DNA from: Streptosporangium subroseum
GTDB taxonomy: Bacteria; Actinomycetota; Actinomycetes; Streptosporangiales; Streptosporangiaceae
Reading direction: 5' to 3'
Length of the DNA stretch: 64,000 nucleotides
Assembly: GCF_900188345.1 (NCBI RefSeq)
Contig: NZ_FZOD01000010.1
Location: 124,001-188,000 of the forward strand
A model generated the notes under the pieces. That model was given only the letters and a program-made list of their open reading frames with translations. It had not been told where the DNA came from and searched no databases. Positions 42,741-51,774 of this stretch are shown in pieces; position 1 is the stretch's first letter; each line of letters begins with the position of its first letter. Both the position numbers and the translations under genes were made by a program.

Positions 42741-43700
42741 TCATTCACCCGGTACGGCTCCGCCGTCCTTGAGCGGGGCGAGCCGCGTCACCTGGTCACG
42801 GACGGGGTCGTCGATGTCGGCTTGGAGCAGCCCGTTGTCGATGCCGGGCTTGCAGCCCATCGAGATCTGGACGTCTGCGGGCGGTCCGTCCTCGTAGCCG
42901 AACAGCAGCCGGAAATGGCCTTGGTCCATGCCTGCGATCGGATGGCACCCGCTCTCGCTGGGCACGGAGTCCAGGGAGTTCAGCGTCGCCGCCAGAGTCG
43001 TGGCCACCTGTCCGCCGTGCTCCAGCCGCGGGGGCCGCCCATCGTATGAGGCGGCCTCCCCGCACACCAGGACGGAGATGGGCTTGTCGGGCACCATTCG
43101 CTCGTCCTGACCCCGGCGTCCGGTGGTGCGCCCCTTGCAGGGGTCGTCCGGTTGCACGGGCTTCCATGTTCCCGTCCGGTAGGCGGCGGTGATGTTGGGC
43201 CCGACGTAGGAGCGGCTGCCGGTCGTGCCGTTCGTGGTCCTCGCGCAGGAGTTGACCTCTTCGGCGCTGCCCACCCAGAGCGCCTTTCCGTCCGGGTAGG
43301 CGAACCGGATGAGATAGTTCGTCATCGGCCCGCCCATTGCCGTGCATGCAAAGCCGTGATCCGCTGTGCTCACCGGAAGGTAGCCGAGGTCGCGGGCCAT
43401 CGCCTTGGTCTCGCCCGTCAGGGTCCGGGACCCGGCGAGCCGTTCACCCCCCGGATCCGTGTTGCTCCCGGGATAGGCGCAGATCATCGCCTCGATCGGC
43501 TCGCCGGGCACGAGTGACTCCTCGGCCCCGTCGAGGTCGGCGGCGGCGGGCACCCAGCCGCCGATCGTGTCGCTGTCCCATCGCTGCGGGCACGCCGCCG
43601 GCACCGGTGGTGACCCGCTCACCGATCGTGAGATCAGTACGGCTGCCGCGCATATCGCGATCACGGCCAGGGCCGCGCCGATCACATAGAGAGGCTTCAC
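42741..43700 (-). CDS. Membrane-anchored protein with two related exterior domains
   Basis: About 319 residues from the GTG at 43700 (VKPLYVIGAALAVIAICAAA, one transmembrane helix); an ATG at 43841 would add 47 residues but runs through an AT-rich promoter-like tract. The exterior part contains two similar halves, each with a Cys in a VC or IC strand after a P-x-x-P-I segment (VPGEPIEAMICAYPG and VPDKPISVLVCGEAA) and a later Y-x-DG segment (RFAYPDGKALWVG and LFGYEDGPPADVQ). I do not recognise the family. Divergent from the phytase gene. Confidence 0.65.
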   Translation of the reverse strand: MKPLYVIGAALAVIAICAAAVLISRSVSGSPPVPAACPQRWDSDTIGGWVPAAADLDGAEESLVPGEPIEAMICAYPGSNTDPGGERLAGSRTLTGETKAMARDLGYLPVSTADHGFACTAMGGPMTNYLIRFAYPDGKALWVGSAEEVNSCARTTNGTTGSRSYVGPNITAAYRTGTWKPVQPDDPCKGRTTGRRGQDERMVPDKPISVLVCGEAASYDGRPPRLEHGGQVATTLAATLNSLDSVPSESGCHPIAGMDQGHFRLLFGYEDGPPADVQISMGCKPGIDNGLLQADIDDPVRDQVTRLAPLKDGGAVPGE

Positions 43701-43988
43701 AACGCTGAGACGTTGATTCCGCTCAATCGGTTCGATCGACTCATATGTATATCGACCAGATGACTGATAAATCCGTAAACGATGCCTCGGCTCATCGACT
43801 TTCAGTTCACCGGACGGTCCCAGACCCGTTCTCCTCGGCACAGCCGGCTGTCGCCGCCGGGAAGAAGGCGGTCGGCCGTGACGACTAACGGAATCCCGAT
43901 TTGGCGGGGAGTTTCGGCACGGTTCATCGTCCCTTCCGTTTCTCTGAACAGGATCAAGGTTGCAAGGTTCCCTTACGAGGAGAAGTCA

Positions 43989-45314
43989 ATGCGCCCTCTG
44001 ACCGCCCTGGCATCCACCGCGTTGACGATCGGTCTGCTCGGTGTCGTGGCACCACCGGCGACGGCGAGAGACCTGCCCACCGTCGAACCCCGAATCGAGA
44101 CCCCTGCACTCTTCGACGACGAGGCCGGCGGCAACGCCAACGGCGACGACCCGGCGATCTGGGTCCACCCCACCTCACCGGCGTCGAGCGTGATCGCGAC
44201 CACCGCCAAGGAGGGCGGTCTGTACGTCTACGACCTCGACGGCAGGCAGCTCCAGCACCTGCCCGCACCGGCCGCGCCCGGTCGGGACGACGAGCCGGGC
44301 CGGCTGAACAACGTGGACGTCGTCTACGGCCACGCGTCCAGAGCGGGCCGGTCGGACATCTTCGTCGCCTCCGATCGTGGTTCGGACAAGCTGCGCGTCT
44401 ACCGCGTCGACCCGGCCAAAGCGGGCCGGAACCGGCGGCCGCTCACCGACATCACCGATCCTGCGGCGCCGTTCGTCTTCAACGCGACCCAGGCGGAGGT
44501 GAACAACGCCGAGACCGTGTACGGCCTCGCGACCTGGAAGCGGAACTCGGGCACCTACGTCCTGGTCAGCCGCCGGCACACGACACGGCTCGCGCTGCTG
44601 AAGCTCACCGACGCCCCGGGTGGCAAGGTCGGCTACACGAAGCTCCGGACCATCGATCTGCCGTCGAGTTTCACCCTCCCGAACGGTCAGAGCTGGAGCC
44701 CCTGCGACGAGCCGGGCGTGGGTCCGCAGATCGAAGGCATGGTCGTCGACGCCCAGACCGGCACGCTCTACGCGGCTCAGGAGGATGTCGGCATCTGGCG
44801 CATCTCCGGTGACCTCACCGGCTCACCGGTACTGATCGACCGCGTCCGCGAGTACGGCGTACCGGCCACCTACGACGCCGACACCGAGGAGTGCGTCCCC
44901 GGAGCCGATCCCGGATACGGCGGCGACAACCTGACCGCGGACGCCGAGGGCGTGACCATCTACTACGGCAAGGACGGCAAGGGCTACCTGATCGCCTCCG
45001 GCCAGGGCGGCGACACCTTCGCCGTCTACGACCGCAGGGGCCGGAACGCCTACCTCGGCTCCTTCCAGGTCGGCGAGCGCGGCGGCATCGACAGCGTGCA
45101 GGGCAGCGACGGGACGATGGTGATCAACGTGCCCCTCGGCCGCCGGTTCCCCAAGGGCCTGTTCGTCACGCACGACGGCGCCAACACCCCCGAGGCACTG
45201 GATCCCGAGGGCGAGGCGCGCGAGAACACCAACTTCAAGTACGTGAGGTGGGATGACATCGCCCGCCGTCTCGGGCTGACCGTCGACACCACGGGCTGGA
45301 ACCCGCGCCGCTGA
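43989..45314 (+). CDS. Secreted beta-propeller phytase
   Basis: 441 residues. Signal peptide MRPLTALASTALTIGLLGVV...ATA, then the six-bladed phytase propeller (NGDDPAIWVHPTSPASSVIA, GGLYVYDLDGRQLQHLPA, RLNNVDVVYG, DIFVASDRGSDKLRVYRV, GGDNLTADAEGVTIYYGKDG, YLIASGQGGDTFAVYDR). The acidic loops are the Ca2+ and phosphate-binding sites of the family. It would release phosphate from extracellular phytate. GAGGAG lies 6 nt upstream of the ATG. No Pho box was identified. Confidence 0.92.
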   Translation: MRPLTALASTALTIGLLGVVAPPATARDLPTVEPRIETPALFDDEAGGNANGDDPAIWVHPTSPASSVIATTAKEGGLYVYDLDGRQLQHLPAPAAPGRDDEPGRLNNVDVVYGHASRAGRSDIFVASDRGSDKLRVYRVDPAKAGRNRRPLTDITDPAAPFVFNATQAEVNNAETVYGLATWKRNSGTYVLVSRRHTTRLALLKLTDAPGGKVGYTKLRTIDLPSSFTLPNGQSWSPCDEPGVGPQIEGMVVDAQTGTLYAAQEDVGIWRISGDLTGSPVLIDRVREYGVPATYDADTEECVPGADPGYGGDNLTADAEGVTIYYGKDGKGYLIASGQGGDTFAVYDRRGRNAYLGSFQVGERGGIDSVQGSDGTMVINVPLGRRFPKGLFVTHDGANTPEALDPEGEARENTNFKYVRWDDIARRLGLTVDTTGWNPRR

Positions 45315-45459
45315 AATTCCGCAGCGGTCAGGTCGGCCCCAGCGGCTGTAGCGGCTGCGGGGGCCACGGCGGCCATGGGCGCGGCGACTGTGTCGAGGCG
45401 GTGATCGGCGGCTGTCCGCTCAGGAGGCCGTGTCCGGATTGGCATGGCTCGGGCACGGT

Positions 45460-45496
45460 CTCCTATGCTCATGCAACTAATGCATGAGCATAGGAG
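45460..45496. promoter_or_regulatory. 37-bp operator palindrome overlapping promoter and ribosome site of the flavin reductase
   Basis: Perfect 16-bp arms (ctcctatgctcatgca / tgcatgagcataggag) with a 5-nt centre actaa. A TTGGCA (45439-45444) and TATGCT (45464-45469) pair, 19 bp apart, is a candidate promoter whose -10 lies in the left arm; the right arm ends in the AGGAG ribosome site. A bound repressor, or the RNA hairpin itself, would block expression. Confidence 0.7.
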
Positions 45497-45503
45497 TGGT
45501 TCC

Positions 45504-46064
45504 GTGGACTTCCTTTTCCTGCTGGGCAGCACGCGCCGGGACGGCAACACCGAGGCGCTGGCGCGGCAGGCCGCCACGCATCTTCCCGCGGAGGCGAACC
45601 AGAGCTGGTTGCGGCTGAGCGACCTCCCGCTACCGACGTTCGGCGACGTCCGCCACGAGGGGGAGGGCACTTATCCACAGCCGGTGGACAACGAGCGCGT
45701 CCTGCTGGAGGCGACCCTCGGGGCGAGTGATCTGGTGATCGCGTCACCGCTCTACTGGTACAGCGTGTCCGCGAGCACCAAGACCTACCTCGACCACTGG
45801 ACGGCGTGGCTCCGGGTGCCGGGCGCCGACTTCAAGAACCGGATGCGGGGGAAGACCATGTGGGCGATCACCGCGCACACCTCAGAAGACACCGCCCGGG
45901 TGGAGCCTCTGCTCGGCACGCTGCGGTTGACCGCCGACTACATGGGCATGCGATGGGGCGGAGAACTCCTCGGATACGGCAACCGTCCGGGACAGGTTCT
46001 CGAAGACGCCGAGGCGCTGGCCCGCGCGCGGACCCTGTTCACGTCCCGGGCAGTGCGGGCGTAA
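45504..46064 (+). CDS. NADPH-dependent FMN reductase / flavodoxin-fold oxidoreductase
   Basis: 186 residues. Flavodoxin-like fold with the phosphate loop FLLGSTRRDGNTEALARQAA and ASDLVIASPLYWYSVSASTK, TYLDHWTAWL, GKTMWAITAHT. It probably reduces flavin or quinones. The GTG start at 45504 has AGGAG 7 nt upstream, inside the operator palindrome. Monocistronic, with its own operator. The nearest regulator of a suitable class is the short HxlR at 48252, 2.2 kb away. Confidence 0.85.
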   Translation: MDFLFLLGSTRRDGNTEALARQAATHLPAEANQSWLRLSDLPLPTFGDVRHEGEGTYPQPVDNERVLLEATLGASDLVIASPLYWYSVSASTKTYLDHWTAWLRVPGADFKNRMRGKTMWAITAHTSEDTARVEPLLGTLRLTADYMGMRWGGELLGYGNRPGQVLEDAEALARARTLFTSRAVRA

Positions 46065-46074
46065 CCCGGGAGCC

Positions 46075-46198
46075 ATGCCTTCGCGACGACCCGCCTGCCG
46101 AACCGGTTGCCGTCAGCGCGGAGCCCGGTCCTCGCGATGCCTTGTGATGACCTGTCTGCCGAACCGGTTGTCGTCGGCGGGGCCCGGTCCTCATAGGT
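46075..46198. repeat. 62-bp tandem duplication between convergent genes
   Basis: 46075-46136 recurs at 46137-46198 with about 80% identity; shared core ctgccgaaccggttg and gcccggtcctc. The second unit runs into the hairpin terminator. Confidence 0.7.
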
Positions 46199-46211
46199 CC
46201 GGGCCCCGCCG
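46175..46211. terminator. Bidirectional hairpin terminator
   Basis: Perfect 13-bp stem (cggcggggcccgg / ccgggccccgccg) with an 11-nt loop, 3 nt from the stop of the minus-strand membrane protein gene and 110 nt from the flavin reductase stop. Confidence 0.75.
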
Positions 46212-46214
46212 TGG

Positions 46215-47600
46215 CTAGGGATTCGGGACGTGAATGCCCGCGACGATCTTGTCCAGCTCGCCGGCCAGATCGGGACTGACCTTGACGTGAACGGCGACGC
46301 CCGGGGCCACCCAGAAGGCTCCTCGACGGCCGTCCGAGTCGGTGGTCCATATCCCCACGGGCTCTCTTCCCACTGGGGCGGGCTGCCGCTTCTCCCCGCG
46401 CAGGAACTCATTGAGCCACTGGCTGGTGTGCAGGACTCCGCCCCGGACCACGGCGACCTTGACTTCGCGTTTGCCGTCCGACCAGAAACCGGTCGTCGCG
46501 CTCCAGTCGGTGCCGAGCCGCGTGCTGCTTAAGGATGTTCGCCGAAGGCCGGAGGGCATATAGGCGACACCGACCTGGTCGATCGATTCGCCAGGTGCGG
46601 GTGATGGTTCGGCGGGAGCGATGCCGTTCACGATCCTGTCCAACTCGGGAGCCAGGGTCTGGCTGATGACCAGGATGTATCCGAGTCCTGGCTTTTCCAC
46701 CCACAGGCGCGCGTGCGCCCGACCCTGGCCAGGAGTGTTCAGGGTGGCACTGTATCCGGGTCTTCCCCGGACCTCCTGCGGTGTGCCGGCGGACAGGTCC
46801 TGATGGGCTCTGGCCCAGGCGAGCAGCTTCCGTGAGTCCTCGGCGCCCACTCCGCGCACGGTCAGAAGTCGCATCGAGGTGTCGCTGTCCCCCTTCCACT
46901 GCATCTGGGTCCAGGAAGCGGAGCCGCCGATGGAGGTGGGCCCGTCCAGATACAGACCGGAGGGGAGATAGGTGAGGAATAGGCCCTCGAAGACACCACC
47001 GGTGCGACCCTCGGGTTCGAGGCCGTCGGCGATGGCCCGGAGATCGCTCCGGTGCCGGGTGCCCACGGCGACGCGCAGGACCAGGTCCGGCCGCTCCACC
47101 CAGAGCAGGTCGTCGTCCGCGAGTGTGGTGAGCCCCGGGCGCCCACGCACCAGGACGCCTCCTCGCAGTGTGCCGTCGGACTCCTTGAGCCTGGCCAGCA
47201 GGCGCTCGGAATCTCCGACCCCAAGGCTCGTGGGACGGTAGACCGTGACGAGGACCTCGTCGTCTCCCGAGCCCCAGGTCGCCCTGGTCCCCGGGATACC
47301 TCCGTCGCGGACCTTCTCCTGCTCGGGCGTGCCGAGGTCGGGGGGAAGGTATCCGACCTGGACGCCGTCGACGATGGCCGACCGGGTGGGAGAGGCCAGG
47401 CTGCCTGCCTGCACCCCCAGATAGACGGGTACGGCCACCACCCCGACCACGATCGCGGCGGCCACGGCCAGTGCCTTCAGATGAGACCTCCTGCGCTGAC
47501 GCGCGCGCCGCATCGCCTGATGGGCGAGATCGGGCGGGGCTCCCAGAGCGGTGGTCTCCTCGATCATCGCTTGACGGAGTTCGTTCTCAAGGTTCGGCAT
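46215..47600 (-). CDS. Membrane protein with three tandem exterior domains, partner of SigE-family sigma
   Basis: 461 residues. A cytoplasmic N-terminal helix region (LENELRQAMIEETTALGAPP, HQAMRRARQRRRS) resembles the short anti-sigma-like tails encoded with SigE-family sigma factors. One transmembrane helix follows (LKALAVAAAIVVGVVAVPVY). Outside are three related ~130-residue domains, each opening with a YLPxxL/YMPxGL motif (VQVGYLPPDLG, LFLTYLPSGLY, VGVAYMPSGLR) and containing W-x-E-x-P-x-L or similar and a closing I-x-x-G segment. The start overlaps the sigma gene by 14 nt. A membrane sensor or anti-sigma role is inferred from context. Confidence 0.75.
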   Translation of the reverse strand: MPNLENELRQAMIEETTALGAPPDLAHQAMRRARQRRRSHLKALAVAAAIVVGVVAVPVYLGVQAGSLASPTRSAIVDGVQVGYLPPDLGTPEQEKVRDGGIPGTRATWGSGDDEVLVTVYRPTSLGVGDSERLLARLKESDGTLRGGVLVRGRPGLTTLADDDLLWVERPDLVLRVAVGTRHRSDLRAIADGLEPEGRTGGVFEGLFLTYLPSGLYLDGPTSIGGSASWTQMQWKGDSDTSMRLLTVRGVGAEDSRKLLAWARAHQDLSAGTPQEVRGRPGYSATLNTPGQGRAHARLWVEKPGLGYILVISQTLAPELDRIVNGIAPAEPSPAPGESIDQVGVAYMPSGLRRTSLSSTRLGTDWSATTGFWSDGKREVKVAVVRGGVLHTSQWLNEFLRGEKRQPAPVGREPVGIWTTDSDGRRGAFWVAPGVAVHVKVSPDLAGELDKIVAGIHVPNP

Positions 47601-48135
47601 GGGGCAACGCCTCATCGAGGAGATCGGCGCCGATCAGGGCGCGCAGACGGGTCAGGGCCTTGGACGTCTGACTTTTGACCGTTCCGGTGGAGCAACCCAG
47701 GACCTCTGCGGTCTGGGCCTCGGTCAGATCCTCGAAGAAACGCAGGACCAGGACCGCCCGCTGGCGAGGCGCCAGGGCGCGAAGGCCGACTATCAGGATC
47801 TGGCGGAGTTCGACGCCGGACAGGGCGTCGGGCGCGGGGGTGTCGGGCGGCGCGGGGGTGAAGAGGATCTGCAGGATCGCGTGTCGGCGGGCGCGACTGA
47901 TCGCGGTGTTGACGATGATGCGGCGCACGTACGGTTCGGGGTCGCTGCCCGCGTGCAGGCGGCCCCAGTTGAGGTAGGCCTTCTCCAGCGCGCTCTGCAG
48001 CACGTCTTCGGCCTCGTCACGGGACCCGCAGGTGAGGTGAGCGATCCTGAACAGGCTGGTTCCCCGCGCCGCGACGAACTCGGTGAACTCCTGATGGCTG
48101 CTCACATAGCCGCCTTCGGTCTCATACCCGTCCAT
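47587..48135 (-). CDS. SigE family RNA polymerase sigma factor (ECF)
   Basis: 182 residues. Region 2 (FTEFVAARGTSLFRIAHLTC, AEDVLQSALEKAYLNWGRL, PYVRRIIVNTAISRARR) and region 4 (LRALAPRQRAVLVLRFFEDL, TEAQTAEVLGCSTGTVKSQT) are complete. It is the SigE-like group common in Streptosporangiales and Micromonosporaceae, normally encoded with a membrane protein, as here. The start MDGYETEGGYVSS fits the usual N-terminus. Confidence 0.9.
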   Translation of the reverse strand: MDGYETEGGYVSSHQEFTEFVAARGTSLFRIAHLTCGSRDEAEDVLQSALEKAYLNWGRLHAGSDPEPYVRRIIVNTAISRARRHAILQILFTPAPPDTPAPDALSGVELRQILIVGLRALAPRQRAVLVLRFFEDLTEAQTAEVLGCSTGTVKSQTSKALTRLRALIGADLLDEALPHAEP

Positions 48136-48251
48136 ACGCCCGGCCGGCCCAAAGGGTTGTCGCTACCCGGGTTTTCCGCCGAACTCGACCACCTGGGGGT
48201 CGTCGGCGGCCGAATACCGGTTCATTCCGGATCTTCCAGTTTGATCATCAG

Positions 48252-48566
48252 ATGCGTCACCAGCCGATCCGGTGGCGTGGTGGCGGGGTGCTGATCCTCT
48301 GGGCGCTCAACGAACGGGCGTGCCGCTTCGGTGAGCTCCGCAGATTGGTGCCGGGGGTGACCGAGAAGGTGCTCGCCTCCCACCTGCGGGAGCTGGAGGT
48401 GGACGGCATCGTGCACCGCGAGGCGTACGACGAGGTGCCGCCCCACGTCGAATACTCGCTGACCTCGCTTGGCTTCTCGCTCAACGAGGCACTGGCGCCG
48501 CTCGGCGCATGGGGGCGGGAGCACATCCTCGGCAACGTGGAGGACGCTCACCACGCCCCGCATTAG
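48252..48566 (+). CDS. HxlR family regulator, short or degraded N-terminus
   Basis: 104 residues. The wing and recognition region is intact (CRFGELRRLVPGVTEKVLAS, HLRELEVDGIVHREAYDEVP, HVEYSLTSLGFSLNEAL, GAWGREHIL). The expected N-terminal helix with the conserved Cys and the IGGKW segment is missing: the start reads MRHQPIRWRGGGVLILWALN. No ribosome site precedes the ATG and the open frame upstream does not resemble the family. It may be 5'-truncated and inactive, or start at a site I cannot define. Confidence 0.6.
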   Translation: MRHQPIRWRGGGVLILWALNERACRFGELRRLVPGVTEKVLASHLRELEVDGIVHREAYDEVPPHVEYSLTSLGFSLNEALAPLGAWGREHILGNVEDAHHAPH

Positions 48567-48741
48567 GGCGTACGTCAGAAGTGATCTGGACGGAACGGCA
48601 GATCGTCGAGGGCATCCGCTGACGGATCGGGGCGGCGCGGCACAGGAAGCCCAAGAATGTGCGCCGCTACCTCCCCTCACGGCCGAGGCGATCGCGGACG
48701 TGGCCGGCCCGTGGGCCCGGTCACGGGCGGCGCCTGCGCCG

Positions 48742-49008
48742 TCAGCTTTCGGGTGGCTGCGACGGCGCGGGTCTCAGCCCGTCCAAGGTGAGGTCGAGGA
48801 GGCGTTCGGCCTGCTCTCGCCGCCGTCGGCGTACCCCTGGGGTCACTGCTCTCCTGGGTCGAGGACAACGTCGAACGCTTCCCCGATCTCCCCTGACCAT
48901 CGTCCGGCCTCCTGGCGCAGGCCGTACAGCACACCGCGGACGGTGGGTGCCGGCCTTCCTTCGACGGCCGTGGTCGATCGCGGCCATGAAGATCCGCCGG
49001 CCCATTCG
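48742..49008 (-). pseudogene. Remnant of a TetR-type regulator (C-terminal fragment, frameshifted)
   Basis: On the minus strand, RRIFMAAIDHG in one frame continues as VEGRPAPTVRGVLYGLRQEA in the next frame, then REQAERLLDLTLDGLRP returns to the first. Joined, these resemble the last third of a TetR-family ligand domain and its C-terminal helix. No HTH and no intact frame remain. The rest of 48567-48741 holds nothing recognisable. Confidence 0.4.
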
Positions 49009-49036
49009 CTGTGCGCCGTACGGCGCAGCCGTAGAT

Positions 49037-49705
49037 CTACTCTGTTGGGGCCGACCCGCCGTCGCTCGCGTCGGGGAGCATCTCGGGGCAGACACCTCCC
49101 GGCGTCGTGGCGAGTTCGAAGTGCCACATCTCGTTCCCGTAGGTCTGGCACAGCCCATAGTCGGTTCCGTGCTGGCTGAGCCAGCTGTCGGCGTCGGTCG
49201 GACCGATGTCCACCGCCTCACCGGTGACGTGGTGCGACTGTTCGGGAGTGCCGACGTAACGGCGGGCCTCTCGCTCGCTGCCGTATTTGACGACTGCCTC
49301 GTCGAGCAACCGCTGCTGGTACGCCTTGCTCCGCCAGCCGGTTGTCAGGAACATGTCGACGCCGTCTTCGGCCGCGTCGTCCGCCGCCTCCTGTACGGCG
49401 TGCAGGAGCTTCGGGTCCAGATTGGCGATCGCGGGCAGTTCGGTGTCGCGGGGAGAGAGATGTCCGCCGTCCGGCACGAAGCCGTCCTGGACGCCGACGG
49501 TGTGGCCGGTGCTCCACCCCGGGAATCCGTCGGTGAATGAAGAGGTGTCCATCCATCGGACGCCGAAGACGAATGCCGCCCAGCCGAGGCCGGCCGTGAC
49601 GGCGATCGCCAATACGGCGACGAGCACGCGCCTCGGCCACTTCCCCCGCGTGACGGCAGGGGGCCGGGGAGGCGGAGCGAACGGCGGGCCGAGCTTTCTG
49701 TCCAT
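49037..49705 (-). CDS. D-alanyl-D-alanine carboxypeptidase, VanY family (M15B)
   Basis: 222 residues. One N-terminal transmembrane helix (KWPRRVLVAVLAIAVTAGLG) anchors an exterior zinc peptidase domain with FLTTGWRSKAYQQRLLDEAV, the metal motif SHHVTGEAVDIG and the catalytic ENMWHFE-like segment GNEMWHFELAT. It would trim the terminal D-Ala from peptidoglycan stem peptides. No vanHAX genes are near, so a cell-wall turnover role is likelier than glycopeptide resistance. Confidence 0.88.
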   Translation of the reverse strand: MDRKLGPPFAPPPRPPAVTRGKWPRRVLVAVLAIAVTAGLGWAAFVFGVRWMDTSSFTDGFPGWSTGHTVGVQDGFVPDGGHLSPRDTELPAIANLDPKLLHAVQEAADDAAEDGVDMFLTTGWRSKAYQQRLLDEAVVKYGSEREARRYVGTPEQSHHVTGEAVDIGPTDADSWLSQHGTDYGLCQTYGNEMWHFELATTPGGVCPEMLPDASDGGSAPTE

Positions 49706-49808
49706 GAGTGGTTCCCTTCCTGATCGACATCGGAGCTGCGCATACCTGCGTGAGCGGCCTGAGCCGCGACGGCATTTGTTCGGCCCCCGAATGGGATCGT
49801 TCGGCCGT

Positions 49809-49844
49809 CGAATGGGAGGGGCGCGACGTGTCCCCTCCCATTCG
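49809..49844 (-). terminator. Hairpin terminator of the ABC efflux operon
   Basis: Perfect 13-bp stem (cgaatgggagggg / cccctcccattcg) with a 10-nt loop, 39 nt beyond the permease stop. A decayed copy of the arm (cgaatgggat) stands just outside at 49788. Confidence 0.7.
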
Positions 49845-49882
49845 GGGGTGAATAGGGTTCCTGCCGCCGGTGCGGTTATCGG

Positions 49883-51088
49883 TTATCCGTTCAGGGCGGC
49901 CGTCGGAGGGGTTCTCGCCGCACGGATCGCCGGGTAGAGGCCGGCGACGGCTCCGATCAGCATGGTCGCGCCGATTCCGCCGGCGAACACGGCGGGCGGT
50001 ACGGAGATGGGCCAGTCGTTCGTCTCGGCGAACACCGCGATGACTCCGAACCCGAGGGCTGTCCCGGCGAGGCCGCCGAGTGCCGACAGCAGGAGGGCTT
50101 CGGCGAGGAACTGGGTCCGGATGTGTCCCCGGGTGGCGCCGAGGGCGCGCCGTAGCCCGATCTCCCTGCGACGTTCGAGTACGGAGATCACCATTGTGTT
50201 GGCGACGCCGATGCCTCCGACGAGCAGTGCGACGGAGCCCAGCCCGACCAGCAGGCCGGTGAAGGCGAGGTCCGCGGCGTTCTTCGCCGCCAGGGCGTCG
50301 GAGGGCCGTGAAACGCTTACGTTCTCGGGATTCTCCGGGTTGACCGTGCGCGGCAGGAGGTCGCGCACGGCTTCCACCGCGGCGTCGGCCGAGCGCTCGA
50401 AGATGACGGTCGGTTTGCCGTCCCAGCCGAAGCGCGAGGTGGCGAACGCCTCCCCGACGAACGCGGAGGTGTCCAGTTCCGGGGCGAGCGGCAGGGCGTC
50501 GAGGATCCCGATGACCGTGACCTGGGTGTCGCCGAGCCAGATCTGGCTTCCCGGGCTCACGATGCCGAGCCGGTCGGCGGCGATGCCGCCGAGCACGGCG
50601 GTGGGGTAGCTCGCGGTCGCCTCGGTGAACCAGGTTCCCTGGCGCGGCGTGCCGTCGAGGAGGCCGAGAAGATCGAGGCCGGCCGCCTGGACCTCCATGC
50701 CACCCGACATGCTCGGGTCGATGAGCCGGTTCCGATACACGTTCACGTCCGGCAGCGTGGCGACCGCTCCGGTTTTCTCGACTCCCCGGATCAGCCCGAC
50801 CTTGCCGGTGGACTCGGCCGGCAAGGTGACGTCCTCGCCCCCGAACGACTTACCCGGCTGGACGGTCAGCAGGTTCGTGCCCAGTGACGCCAGCTGGGCG
50901 TCGAGCTTCGCCCGGCTGGAGGTGGAGATGCCCACGACGGCGATCATCGCCGCGATGCCGATCGCGATGCCGAGCGCGGAGAGGATGACCCGGGTGGGCC
51001 GTGAGCTCAGTCCCGACGCGCCCACGCGGTACACGTCGGAGCGGAGCAGGCGTGACCGGCGTATCTCGGTCTGGTTGCCGCGCCTCAT
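49883..51088 (-). CDS. MacB/FtsX-type ABC transporter permease
   Basis: 401 residues. N-terminal helix ([20 protein letters not shown]), a large exterior MacB_PCD domain ([35 protein letters not shown]), and three C-terminal helices with the FtsX signature ([40 protein letters not shown]). It forms a mechanotransmission-type complex with the ATPase and adaptor encoded just upstream and probably extrudes an envelope-active compound. The start overlaps the ATPase stop by 4 nt. Confidence 0.9.
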   Translation of the reverse strand: MRRGNQTEIRRSRLLRSDVYRVGASGLSSRPTRVILSALGIAIGIAAMIAVVGISTSSRAKLDAQLASLGTNLLTVQPGKSFGGEDVTLPAESTGKVGLIRGVEKTGAVATLPDVNVYRNRLIDPSMSGGMEVQAAGLDLLGLLDGTPRQGTWFTEATASYPTAVLGGIAADRLGIVSPGSQIWLGDTQVTVIGILDALPLAPELDTSAFVGEAFATSRFGWDGKPTVIFERSADAAVEAVRDLLPRTVNPENPENVSVSRPSDALAAKNAADLAFTGLLVGLGSVALLVGGIGVANTMVISVLERRREIGLRRALGATRGHIRTQFLAEALLLSALGGLAGTALGFGVIAVFAETNDWPISVPPAVFAGGIGATMLIGAVAGLYPAIRAARTPPTAALNG

Positions 51089-51774
51089 GCCGACGCCTTC
51101 CGATCGTCGTCGACGACGCGGCCGTCACGGATGGTGATCCGTCTCGGCATCTGCCGGGAGAGCTGCACATCGTGGGTGATCACGACGACGGTGGTGCCCG
51201 TGGCGTTGAGCTCGTGAAGCAGCCCCATCACGCTCGCGCCGGAGCTCTGGTCGAGATTGCCGGTGGGCTCGTCGGCCAGCAGCAACGTCGGATCGGACAC
51301 CGTCGCCCTGGCGATGGCGACGCGCTGCCGTTCGCCGCCGGACAGCTGGTGGGGCCTGTGGCCGAGGCGGTGCGCGAGGCCGACGCGGGTAAGGCTCGCC
51401 TGCGCCCGGCGCCGACGCTCGGCGCGGGGCGTGCCCGTGTAAAGGAGGCCGTCCGCGACGTTGTCGAGCGCGCTGACCCCGTCCGCGAGGTGGAACTGCT
51501 GGAAGACGAACCCGATCCGGTAGGCGCGCAACGCCGAGAGTTCGGCGTCGCTCATCGCGTCGACATCGTGGCCGTCGATGGTCGTACGCCCACTCGTGGG
51601 CCGGTCAAGGGTGCCGATGATGTTGAGCAGGCTCGACTTGCCCGAGCCGCTGGGTCCCACGATGGCGACGAACTCACCGCGGACGACCGACAGCGACACG
51701 TGGTCGACCGCTCGCACCGGTGGACTGCCGTGGTCGCGAACCACCTGATCAAGCTCGATGACGGAATCGCTCAT
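51085..51774 (-). CDS. ABC transporter ATP-binding protein (MacB/LolD type)
   Basis: 229 residues. Walker [22 protein letters not shown]-loop [20 protein letters not shown], signature [14 protein letters not shown], Walker [18 protein letters not shown]-loop [10 protein letters not shown]. The sequence DEPTGNLD is diagnostic for the LolD/MacB/FtsE subgroup. Overlaps of 4 nt at both ends tie it to the permease and the adaptor genes. Confidence 0.93.
   Translation of the reverse strand: MSDSVIELDQVVRDHGSPPVRAVDHVSLSVVRGEFVAIVGPSGSGKSSLLNIIGTLDRPTSGRTTIDGHDVDAMSDAELSALRAYRIGFVFQQFHLADGVSALDNVADGLLYTGTPRAERRRRAQASLTRVGLAHRLGHRPHQLSGGERQRVAIARATVSDPTLLLADEPTGNLDQSSGASVMGLLHELNATGTTVVVITHDVQLSRQMPRRITIRDGRVVDDDRKASA

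Noticed and set aside
48659-49540. A plus-strand gene covering the 48.6-49.5 kb stretch
   Set aside because: The frame is antisense to VanY and to the TetR remnant, without ribosome site or recognisable product.
49037-49705. Vancomycin-resistance cluster suggested by the VanY-type gene
   Set aside because: No vanH, vanA-type ligase, vanX or VanRS pair is adjacent; the nearby two-component pair sits with an efflux operon.
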